A stretch of 64,000 bases of DNA from Arion vulgaris (Eukaryota > Mollusca > Gastropoda > Stylommatophora > Arionidae): contig CM036767.1 in NCBI GenBank assembly GCA_020796225.1, positions 25,860,100 through 25,924,099 of the forward strand, given 5' to 3'. The translations under genes and the position numbers were made by a program. A model generated the notes under the pieces. It did no database searches and was not told the origin of the DNA. It worked only from the letters and a program-made list of their open reading frames with translations. This document shows positions 55,650 through 64,000 of this stretch, piece after piece (the stretch's first letter is position 1; each line of letters starts with the position of its first letter).

Positions 55650-57190
55650 TAGGGGCGGCTCGTCATTAAAGGCCAGGGGTCAAAGGCGCATGGAGGCTAC
55701 TTGTGCCAGGAGTTAGCGAAGGGCAGCCTAATCCGAAACCCACAAGACCCTGCGCCCCACCTCCAAATGGTGACCCTGGAAACAGACTGTGGTTCTGTCC
55801 TAAGGGGAGGGTGGGGGAGCAGGTATCAGGAGACCTACAGGTAGTGGTAGAGTGCAAGCACGGAAAAAATGAAGGACCGAAAATCCCTGAACAAGCACGC
55901 ATCTCCTGTCGATGTCTGCTAAAATATTCCCAAGTTCAAAAAAGAGTAAGAAACAGCAGAGTACGAGCGTCCGCGAACAAAACAGTGGTGGTAGTGCATA
56001 AACAGAAAAGCAATGCAGGGGCCGAAATCCTGAACAACGCACACATTTCCTGACTGAAGTCCGCTAAAATATGCCCAAGTTCAAAAAAGAGTAAGAAACA
56101 GCAGAGTACGAGCGTCCGAGAACAAAACAATAACTCCCCCGGAGTAAATGACCGAATTCAAGGGAAGAGAGGTGAATCCCAAAGCCAAGACATGAAGCGA
56201 AACTCGGTGCCATGTGCACGAGTCAAGCTGAGTGTCGGAGCAGTCCCGAGGCACACTAAATGAAACGGCAGATGTGTGAACATATTGGTCGTATATCAGC
56301 TTTCTGGCAGATGGGAAAGGCTGCATGCGAAGGGATGAAAGGTGCATCCAGAACGGAGCGAAACTCGGAGCCATGAGCGCGAGTTGAGAAGCCTGAAGGG
56401 GTCCTCCCGATGCACGGCAAATGTGGTACATCAAGTGACGGCGGCACAAGGAAAGATTGCGATAAAACTCCGTATATGAGGCCAAGCGTGGATTAAGATA
56501 CTGGGCAAAGTTGGCCGAGCGTAAACCATAAAGTTACGTTCTAGAGCCTTACGAAACTGCCTTCCCTGAGACAGCCGGGCAGGGTACGATTCTTCACGCA
56601 ATTAACATCCCAAGAAAAATCAGGGCGGGTGATGACCGGCGAGAGCAAAATCTAAGTTGCGCTGATAGCACCGAATGAAACAACCCATACATTACGATGT
56701 GCGGGGCCCCAGCCCAGGGTCTCCCGGATCAAAGGAAATTACAGAGCAAATGCAAATTGCCTAGTGTCGACCCAAGCGTCCATAAAGCGTCCCAGGACAC
56801 GAAACTCTGTTCTCCTCCCAGGGAACCACTGCTGCCTTGTAGTTTCGGTTGGGGACAATCAAAGGCTAGCGGAGTAAACCATACACAAAACTGGACGGTA
56901 GGAAAACCAAGCAGTTCATTAACAAAACTGGTATAGCTGGGCAGATGACGCTCATCAGCCCAGGAGGGCAGGTCGTCTACGGGTCGCTGCTCTGAAAGAA
57001 AATAGCAACCTGCTGTCTTGTGGGTTTTGGCTGGGGACAGCAAAAGGTTAATGGAGAGCGAACGCAGTAAACGCTGTTTGAAATCGGACACACGGCCGAA
57101 AGATAAGTACCTGAGCTCAAAATGGTACTGAAAGTTGTGACTTAGCATACCCATGCTAAGGTTGCATGGACCAAATTTTATCATGAATAT
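55650..57190 (+). repeat. R1 dispersed repeat, third long copy, upstream of a LINE ORF2
   Basis: Starts with GGGGCGGCTCGTCATTAA and GGGGTCAAAGGCGC and shares many blocks with the copies at 10.1 and 18.0 kb and with 7906-8190. Near the end are TTGTAGTTTCGGTTGGGGAC, GGCTGGGGACAG, GTAAACGCTG and CATGCTAAGGTTGCATG. Instead of the LINE-A tail, an ORF2 endonuclease region follows, which suggests that R1 is a LINE 5' region. Confidence 0.7.
55862..56138 (+). repeat. 145-bp tandem duplication inside R1
   Basis: CCCAAGTTCAAAAAAGAGTA and GAAACAGCAGAGTACGAGCG occur twice, 145 bp apart, with the GACCGAAAATCC and GGCCGAAATCC blocks before them. Confidence 0.85.
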
Positions 57191-57317
57191 GTTTAATATA
57201 GAATATCGTTATGGTGCTACGCCTGTGGAGATCCGCCGGGCAGGACGAGTGCCGGGCCCCATGCCTAGAAGGGGCCAGTTTTTTGCTACCGACGGTCCCC
57301 GCCCTCCAACTCGGTAA

Positions 57318-58262
57318 AGCAGCGAGCGAGGCCCACGGAAAAAAGCTACTGGTTCGATACGGCCGAGAACTGGCCAGAGACGATTAAACATTGTGCAATG
57401 CAATGCCGAAGGTCTTCATCACAAAAAGCAAGCACTCGCAATAAGATTTGCAGAAGACGGGATTGATGTTGCGTGCATACAAGAGGCACATCTAAATGCT
57501 CAACACAGGTTCGGGATCAGAGGTTACCCAAAACTTCAGATTAGACCCAGAGAGGCACAAAGGTGGAGTCCTCACCCTAGTACGAAACGGCATTCCAGCA
57601 AAGCAAATGGAAGTGACCACAGGAGGCGCGGGCGCATCAGAGATCGTAGGCGTACTCATTACATGTGACGAAATGCAGGTTCTTCTGTATAACTTATACT
57701 GTTCAAGTGACATCTCGGTGTCACTCGAGGCAATGATTATCAATGATACAGCATGCATGGTGGTCGGTGATTTCAACAGCCACTCAGAAAGATGGGGCTA
57801 CCTCGAAACGAACAGCAGAGGCGTAGAAGTGGAAGACTGGGAGATAGAGAATAACCTGTTCCTCATCAATGCCCCAGACGATCCGCCAACCTTCTACTCG
57901 AGAAGGTGGCATACGACTAGCCTCCCCGATTTAGTCTTCGCAACAAGTGATCTCTTCACAAAAACAGTCCGTACGGTCATAAAGCAACTCGGAGATAGTG
58001 ACCATAGGCCCGTCAAGCTGCAAGTAGACCTACAATTTGTACCTGAGCCCAAAATGTGGTTCCCACTGTGGGACTACAAAAAAGCTAATTGGAAACAGTA
58101 CGCGGCACTGACAGATGCCAATGTTGAGCAGATCAACATGCATGAAAACAAACACATGCGATCCGTGGCAAGGAACTCTACAAGCAATCCTGAAAGCGGC
58201 ACGGGTAACCATTCCTAGAGGCGCACGAAAGGATTACCAGTCATACTGGACAGCAGAGGTTC
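57318..58262 (+). pseudogene. LINE ORF2 endonuclease (EEP) domain
   Basis: Open after a TAA at 57315, reading RLNIVQCNAEGLHHKK and DVACIQEAHLN (catalytic Glu). After a frameshift near 57540 come HKGGVLTLVRNGIPA, MVVGDFNSHSERWGY (the GDFNSH block), INAPDDPPTFYSRRW, TSLPDLVFATSDL and GDSDHRPVKL (the SDH block), then PLWDYKKANW. All key blocks of an apurinic-type endonuclease are present. A second shift near 58165 leads to IPRGARKDYQSYWTAEVQTL, the start of the linker to RT. The copy is cut there, at about 58262. It would nick the target DNA for LINE insertion. Confidence 0.92.
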
Positions 58263-58390
58263 AGACTCTTTACGTGTTCTTCTTTCTGATAAGATTGGCT
58301 GATAGCCTTCTTTAAATTCAGACTAGTAGAGCGGCGCGACTTAGTGGTGTGATTGACATCTTGGTTTAGTAGAAGTTAATGGCTGGACTA
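58263..58390. other. Junction between LINE and Tc1-like element C
   Basis: About 130 bp of unassigned sequence. Confidence 0.4.
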
Positions 58391-58744
58391 TAGTGCGTTT
58401 CAAATCTCGTGCCCACAATTTTTTTCTAATATCTCAATAACCCTTGCATGAAAAACAACGTAATTTTGCATGTGGTGTTCTATTTCCAATGAAATTACGA
58501 ATATATAATTTAAATTTATGTAGGTACGGCCGTTTTACTAAAGCGGCGATTTTCTTTAATCTTTGACTACCTAATAATTATTTTGGTAGCACAAAATAGA
58601 ATTTACAGCAATATAACAAATTTGCAACTTTTGATAAGTCATAGGTGTATAGACATTTTTCGCGAGTGGAATTCATACACAAAGAAATGTCTTTACTTCA
58701 ACTTGTACCTTCATTTCGATACAGTTGTCATGTTAAGAGGTCAG

Positions 58745-59234
58745 GATGATTGTGGTGGTCTTGAGAAGGACCAGATGTGTACATTGATGACAATCTCATG
58801 CAAACATCAGTATTGCATATGTTTTTTACTAGACGACGTTGATCCTGTGTCACTACATTGTGGTATGGTGCATTGTCCATTATCAGACAAGAGGGCCTAT
58901 CTAATGTCGGAAGTATAGTTTTCTCAATTCACTCTCTAAATATATGACAGTTCTTTTCTGTGTGTCAGTCCCGATTATCTGCCGATTTTGAAACAGATAG
59001 GAGTTGAGCATTCTTCAACAGCCCATTTTGTCTACTGCCTGCATGTGCAATTATAAAACGCTGCCATTTGCCACTTGGTAGGCCTACTAATTTCTTAATC
59101 GTTCCATCTGATAACTGCCATTCTTTTTCACTGGTGTGGTGAGCATTAATCCATGTTTCGTCTAAATACACAATGTCATAGCTTTGTCGACGCATTTCTT
59201 TAATTTCACGCAAATATTTGCTTCTCATCACAAC
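58745..59234 (-). pseudogene. Element C transposase, catalytic part
   Basis: Minus-strand reading MRSKYLREIKEMRRQSYD, then IVYLDETWINAHHTSEKEWQ (first catalytic Asp), KLVGLPSGKWQRFIIAHAGS and, after frame changes, LDRPSCLIMDNAPYHNVVTQ (second Asp). The last acidic block (NRIELVW in element B) is missing, so the copy lacks a complete triad. It belongs to the DDE transposases of the Tc1/mariner-IS630 type. The start codon lies beyond element B. Confidence 0.85.
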
Positions 59235-59236
59235 TA

Positions 59237-59342
59237 TAGTCTGTCCATTAATTCGTGAGCACGTTTGAAATTGATTTTCTCGAAAACTACCTGTTGGATC
59301 TCAGTGATTTTTGCATGCAGCCTTAGAATATCCATGACGCTA
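59237..59342. repeat. Left TIR of element B
   Basis: Starts TAGTCTGTCCATTAATTCGT and ends with ATATCCATGACGCTA. Confidence 0.95.
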
Positions 59343-59721
59343 AAATAAAGCTAACCAGTAGTCCATAGATGCTACGGATTTTGCACATCGGCGAATTCCT
59401 TTGATCTTTTATGACAATTGCAAATACGGGGGCTCAAATTTTAGATTTTACAGTATCCCTAGAATTTGTCCATGTCAATTCTATTCATAGGTGTATCTCC
59501 ATATTAACTTGATAGGTCAAGTAATTAAGTGTGTTGCCCTTTATGTGCAATCGTGAACTTGGATACAATATGCAACAGTTAGTCCTCCCTTCGGTCACCA
59601 TTAGACCCCAGGGTGTCTTAACTTCACCACAAATTGTATGATGGTAGACGCATTTGGATATGGAAATGTATACGTTGCTATTTCTCAGTCTGTAATAAAA
59701 TATGATTTGTATCATCCCGAA

Positions 59722-61028
59722 TCTGACGATTCCATGAGGTTGATAATTGTTACTGGCTGGACAAATTGTAATCCATCTCGGTGCCAGTACTCGTCTTCCT
59801 CTCGGAGCACATGTTCAACACACTTCTTCCAGAACTACATTGAGAAGGACTCACGTGTCAGAACTTCAACATCACACATTTTAAACGTCCTGTTCTGTTC
59901 GGCAACTTGCCCTTTTACTTTAGCCCAGACAAGTTCTATCCGATTGTGGTGAGCATGATATGGAGGTAGTCGCAAAGACGTGTGGCCGTATTCCGCAATG
60001 ATTTTGTCAATATGAAACACCTTTGTCTTATTTGTCATCCTCACCAGGTGCAACAACTCGGGTTTCAAATATGTATCATCGAAGCTGACATTTTCCTTAG
60101 CAAGCCAAGTCCTAATTTGATCTTTTGTATTTGATGCAGTTGGTACTTTGTCTTCCGCTGATACTGCGTTGTGATAGGATGCATTATCCATTACGAAGCA
60201 TGATGGTCTGTTTAGAATTGGAAGTAGATCTTTCTCCATCCAGTGCCTGAAAATATGTCCATTCATTTCTGTGTGGTAGTCCCTACCGTCGGTACTTTTG
60301 ATTGGAAAATAAGTCCAGCGTCATGGACAAGACCTTCTTCACTACTTCCTGCATGTGTTAGTATAATACGCTGGCCTTTGCTGCTTGGTATTTTTCTTTC
60401 TGTTCACCGTCTACTGATTGCCATTCTTTAGCATTGGTGTGGTGAGCATTGACCCAGGATTCGTCCAAATATACAATATCATAGCCTTGCCTCCGCCGCT
60501 CACGGATCTGCCTCAGGTATTTACTTCGGCAGCAATTAAATGTGGCTTTTCACAAATAATATTCCTGCCGCCTATAGTTTTTCTGAAGGTGAAGCCGGCG
60601 GCTCTTACAATTTTTCATAGAGTACTTTTAGAAATGTCTATGCTGCAATCTGATTGCAGTTTTAATTTCAGTTTCCTGAGAGTAACAAGTTGATTTGTCG
60701 CAAACATTTTCAAGAGCTCCTGTCTTATGACATCTATGTCAAAGTCGTCAATTGTTCTTTTCCGTCCTTGCTTGACATTAGTGCACTTTGTGTCCTGTTT
60801 AATCCATCGGGAAAAGGATTCTCTATTCAGACCAAGCGCCAGTTGCGCTCGTTTCTCAGGGTTATGAATATCGCAATATAGATGACCTCTCTTAGATTCC
60901 CTACGGAAGTGTTGGTATAGTAAAACTGTAACCTTCTGCATTGTTATAAATGTGCACTTCAGACTCATTATGAATGTGATATCAATGTCAGTTTTGATAA
61001 GCCAACAAATATGATACAATAGCTTCAT
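59722..61028 (-). pseudogene. Element B transposase (DDE, Tc1/IS630-like), broken
   Basis: N-terminus: RAQLALGLNRESFSRWIKQ, a DNA-binding helix region, then GRKRTIDDFDIDVIRQELLK. An in-frame TGA follows STL near 60617; then AGFTFRKTIGGRNIICEKPH. A frameshift leads to RERRRQGYDIVYLDESWVNA (first Asp). Another gives GQRIILTHAGSSEEGLVHDA, and a third MNGHIFRHWMEKDLLPIL, PSCFVMDNASYHNAV (second Asp) and YHAHHNRIELVWAKVKG (last Glu). The C-terminus ends near 59722 with DGLQFVQPVTIINLMESSDSG. About 430 codons in length. The triad residues are kept, but the frame is broken at four or more places. Confidence 0.92.
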
Positions 61029-61307
61029 ACAAATAGCGAGATACGCCTATAACTATACAACGGTATCCCAATTATAACGTCATATGCTTTCCGCTTTCAA
61101 AGTCGACTGGGTTAGGTGCACGGGATTTCGTGAAATTGTTGTATATTCACGATATTTCTATGTTACCATAATGTATTTTTAGAACAACGCGTCTGTGTAC
61201 CGTAGATCTGTTACTATTGTGTACAATCCGGTGAGGTTGATTTTAATATAACCTGAAGAAGAAATATTTCAAACTACATCAAATTTTCTTGGAAAAAAAT
61301 ATTTCTC

Positions 61308-61413
61308 TAGCGTCATGGATATTCTAAGGCTGCTTGCAAAAATCACTGAGATCCAACAGGTAGTTTTCGAGAAAATCAATTTCAAACGTGCTCACGAATT
61401 AATGGACAGACTA
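61308..61413. repeat. Right TIR of element B
   Basis: Reverse complement of 59237-59342 with a single A/T difference. Confidence 0.95.
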
Positions 61414-61415
61414 TA

Positions 61416-61870
61416 GATGCGGTTTCTCACAGATAATGTTTCTTCCACCAGCTTATCGTCTAAATTTGAAGCTCCCCCAGCTCTCCATAATGTAGATTTT
61501 GACACGACACATCGATGTCGTTGTTCTTTCTAAGCCCTATCTTTAATCCTTTTCTTAATGCCACTGTTTCTTTCAACTCAAACATTCTACACAATTCTCT
61601 TCGAATAAGCTCTCTATCAAAACTATCTACGACTTACTTTCTATCTTGCGTTCTTGGTTGCATGCACATGCACGTGAAAGTCTTGAATCCAGCGATTGAA
61701 TGTACATCGGTTTACTCCCAAAACGCACATTGCCCACTGCTCGGGAATAGAAATACTCCCACCCTTAGCTTCTCTACAAAAATATTGATACATCTGCATT
61801 GTGATGCTTTGCAGTGTCACAAAATTTACTCTTATATTCATTGTAGAGACCCTACAATGTGCACACCTCT
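61416..61870 (-). pseudogene. Element C transposase, N-terminal part
   Basis: Minus-strand reading MNIRVNFVTLQSITMQMYQY, EQWAMCVLGVNRCTFNRWIQ and then, with frame changes, VVDSFDRELIRRELCRMFEL and ETLSVRN. It parallels QKVTVLLYQHFRRES, LGLNRESFSRWIKQ and VIRQELLKMF of element B. The sequence stops at the insertion point of element B and continues at 59234. Confidence 0.8.
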
Positions 61871-62224
61871 GAACGGAATGAGGTTATTGAAATGACCTTC
61901 GAAAAACCAAACATAACTTGTCCGTTCAATTGTAAACACTTTTGGTCTTTCGGTAAATAACGGAACACAATAAAAACACGTGGATATTGGGGTTTTTAAA
62001 TTACGCACCAATAACAACAATAAAGCTACTGTAAATGTTTCAAGCAGTTTCTGAATACACGTAACTACAGTCTGCTTTACGTGTACTATCTGCTTTAAAC
62101 TAGTTAAACTCATATAAGACTGGGATGAAAGATCTTATCAATAGAGATGTGTAATACGTCACTATCGCCTATGGTTATACTGTGTTATTTACCCAGTATG
62201 TACTATTTGTAATTGCTACACCCA
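61871..62224. other. AT-rich interval, nothing recognised
   Basis: About 350 bp; may contain the lost right end of element C. Confidence 0.4.
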
Positions 62225-62492
62225 ATGCCTTGTGGAGAGGGGCTCGGGAGAGCTAAAGGCTAGAGGAGTAAACCCTGATCAAAAATTCCCACTGCCTTGT
62301 GGGTCAGCATGGTACTGCAGAAGGCTAGAGAAGTAAACCTTGACCAAATATCCGGAGGGAGGGACCCTAAGGCAGTTGATGGTTAGGTGTATATTCCTTG
62401 CCATCTCCTGGCATCTCCTGCAAACCCTGCTTGATTCCAAAAGTATAGACTTTGCCTTTTCTTTGGATGAAACAGTAGGGTAGAGAGGGGGT
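62225..62492 (+). repeat. RTE LINE 5' region with 67-bp tandem repeat
   Basis: GCCTTGTGG and GCTAGAGGAGTAAACC recur at 62227 and 62294 with a 67-bp period. Similar wording (GCCTTGT, AAAGGCTAGCGGAGTAAACC) occurs in the R1 copies. It directly precedes the RTE endonuclease. Confidence 0.6.
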
Positions 62493-62985
62493 TTGTGCAA
62501 AATGGGCAAGGCACATTCTCCATATCAGCTGCCCAGGCTAGGTACAAAGAGAGACGACACTTCAGCTTTGCTTTCAGCTCGGGCACAACACAAAAAGGAA
62601 CAGTTACATAGAAACAGGACCAAAAAATCTCTTAGATTTGGCACATGGAACGTAAGGACCATATGTTCCGGACTTGTCAACCTAGACCCGACGAAAACAC
62701 AAGACATCAGAAAAACAGCTGTCATAGACAGAGAACTTGAGAGACTGCAGGTAGACATAACTGCACTACAGGAAACCAGGCTCCCAGATTGTGGTTCAGT
62801 AAAAGAAAAGAATTACACATTCTTCTGGCAGGGCCTAACCACAAATCAACCTAGACTGTATGGAGTCGGCTTTGCTGTGCACAATAGACGTGTGAAAGCT
62901 ATTCATACACCAGTAGCTGCATCAGAGCGAATAATATCCCTACGACTCAATGTAAAAGGTGGACTCCTAAACATCATATGGCGAC
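62493..62985 (+). pseudogene. RTE LINE endonuclease domain, 3'-truncated
   Basis: Reads LRFGTWNVRTICSGLVNL (WNVRT block), VIDRELERLQVDITALQETR (catalytic Glu), KEKNYTFFWQGLT, YGVGFAVHNRRVK and ERIISLRLNVKGGLLNII. This is the N-terminal half of an RTE-type apurinic endonuclease. The copy is cut after NII, where SVYAPT-like sequence would come. The frame is open from about 62493; a true start cannot be chosen. Confidence 0.9.
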
Positions 62986-63029
62986 GAATATCGAAATAGG
63001 GGAAGACTGCAGTAAAACTTGGTAAATAG
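62986..63029 (+). repeat. Short R1-like scrap before PLE-4
   Basis: GGGGAAGACTGCAGTAAAAC matches R1 at 6140 and 56452. Confidence 0.5.
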
Positions 63030-63093
63030 TGAAACACGTACAAACAAAGTACTATAGTTTTACAAAAACAGAAACAGTGACGATAAACAGCAA

Positions 63094-63127
63094 CGTTTCG
63101 ACCAACAAGGCCTTTATCAAGCAAACG
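63094..63127 (-). ncRNA. PLE-4 3' hairpin (hammerhead-like)
   Basis: On the minus strand identical in its core to PLE-1: CGTTT, GCTTGATAAAGGCC, TTGTT, GGTCGAAA, AAACG. Confidence 0.4.
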
Positions 63128-63369
63128 AACAAACAGGAGTGACAAATTAAAATGAAACACAAATGGGCGACCAAATACAAACGTATCTAAGGAAAAGCTG
63201 GAATAAAAACGAATAACGAAATAAATGTAACACAAAAACACACATAAAAACTAGAAATAGAACGGAAAAGAAACAATGAAACATCTAGTAAATATATAAC
63301 TTGAATACATGCAACATATACCCATATAGAGTACAAAGCATAGGAAGAGAAAGTACTAAGAAGCATAAG

Positions 63370-64000
63370 AATGTAATACGTTGAGCCCGCGTGGTCGCAA
63401 GGTACCATACAAAGAAATCAACCGATTCTCCAGAGCAAATCGACTACGATCATCAGAGGAACATGATCGGATGGCTGTGACCTGACATCGCAAGCTCCTG
63501 AATGGCCAGTATCATTGAAATGGGTAGCTACAGGGGTCACAGAGCATTGGCGTATATCGCGCAAGTGTTGGGCGAATCGGTCACTGAGTCTCCTGCCGGT
63601 TTCCCCAATATAGGCCTTGTTGCACCGCTTGCAGATAATGGCATAGATAATATTATGGGACTCGCATGTGAAACTGTCTTCAACAACGAACGTGGCATTT
63701 GGAAAAGACACCGTGCGGGTCTGTATGACATAAGCACAAGTGTTGCAGCGCCGACGGCCACACTGGATGGTGCCAAAATGACTGGATATTAGGCTTGAGG
63801 CGACTGTGAACCAACATATCCTTAAGGCTTCTGTCCGTCTGTACGCCACCAAAGGATAGTGTTGGAAGATTGAACGTGTCTCAGGATCAGACTGAAGAAT
63901 GGAGAAATGACGGAATAAGACTTTCTTCACAAGGGAACTATGAGGGTGGAAAGTTAAGACAAGTTTCATCCTGTCAGAATTGGAAGTTCTATGCTGGTTA
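63370..64000 (-). pseudogene. PLE-4 linker and GIY-YIG endonuclease, partial
   Basis: Minus-strand reading KLVLTFHPHSSLVKKVLFRH, FQHYPLVAYRR, then a one-base loss near 63835. It resumes with CGRRRCNTCAYVIQTRTVSF, NIIYAIICKRCNKAYIGETG and RRLSDRFAQHLRDI, then VATHFNDTGHSGACD. The YIG signature is intact and the C run near 63533 has four Cs, so the frame continues where PLE-1 and PLE-3 break. A later indel occurs near 63486. Confidence 0.9.

Larger units (their letters stand above)
59237..61413 (-). mobile_element. Tc1/IS630-like element B, complete, with 106-bp TIRs
   Basis: Bases 59237-59342 and 61308-61413 are inverted copies matching at 105 of 106 positions. TA is duplicated at 59235-59236 and 61414-61415, as expected for Tc1/mariner-type insertion. 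The 2,177-bp element carries a decayed minus-strand transposase. It is inserted inside the transposase gene of the related element C. Confidence 0.95.
58391..61870 (-). mobile_element. Tc1/IS630-like element C, interrupted by element B
   Basis: The left end TAGTGCGTTTCAAATCTCGT at 58391, preceded by TA, resembles the TIR of element B and of the small element at 25735. Transposase sequence lies on the minus strand on both sides of element B and joins in register: N-terminal part at 61416-61870, catalytic parts at 58745-59234. I could not find a matching right TIR beyond 61870. Confidence 0.65.
63030..64000 (-). mobile_element. PLE-4, minus-strand Penelope-like element, runs off the window
   Basis: The 3' end GAAACACGTACAAACAAAGT is at about 63030 on the plus strand, reverse of the PLE-1 end. 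It is very close in sequence to PLE-1 throughout. The 5' part continues beyond 64000. Confidence 0.9.

Overview
The window is a eukaryotic, repeat-dominated locus, almost certainly from an invertebrate animal. It holds reverse transcriptases of several non-LTR (LINE) lineages, Penelope-like elements (PLEs) with a GIY-YIG endonuclease, Tc1/mariner-IS630-like and Mutator-like transposase relics, a tRNA-derived SINE and large satellite arrays. A mollusc or another lophotrochozoan is my best guess, but nothing here proves it. I found no intact host protein-coding gene, no rRNA and no convincing functional tRNA. Every coding stretch I recognise is a transposon relic with stops, frameshifts or truncations. 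Reading frames across the satellites follow from unit lengths divisible by three.

Layout. 1-6130: two LINE copies with C-terminal RNase H domains (LINE-A, LINE-B). LINE-A is split by a Mutator-like relic and by a complete SINE with 12-bp target duplications. 6194-7893: 5'-truncated PLE with 12-bp target duplications, inserted in dispersed repeat family R1. 7906-12110: R1 sequence, short tandem repeats, a perfect 31-bp palindrome. 12440-19830: LINE fragments, RTE-type reverse transcriptases, a second long R1 copy. 19900-22113: satellite A (57/62-bp units). 22626-23107: tRNA-like sequences. 24088-25023: satellite B (36 bp). 25186-26421: a foldback structure and a small TIR element. 27889-31000: a minus-strand PLE interrupted by a nested plus-strand PLE with 13-bp target duplications. 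31128-39850: satellite C (about 44 bp, very ragged). 40340-40660: PLE N-terminal relic. 40721-41651: satellite D (30 bp). 41992-53284: satellite E (46 bp) with higher-order structure. 53346-55640: LINE relics. 55650-58262: R1 followed by a LINE endonuclease domain. 58391-61870: a transposase gene interrupted by a related transposon with 106-bp TIRs and TA duplications. 62225-64000: RTE 5' part, then a fourth PLE running off the window.

How the pieces relate. The order of insertions can be read from target-site duplications: SINE into LINE-A, PLE-1 into R1, PLE-3 into PLE-2, and Tc1-like element B into Tc1-like element C. R1 sits directly upstream of a LINE endonuclease at 57.3 kb, and two other R1 copies end in the same 3' tail as LINE-A. 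R1 therefore looks like the 5' region of that LINE family, partly propagated as internally deleted copies. Five unrelated satellites in 34 kb, one of them with higher-order repeats, suggest a pericentromeric, centromeric or subtelomeric location (inference). Parts of satellites C and E look like poorly polished or mis-merged assembly, so fine-scale claims there are weaker.
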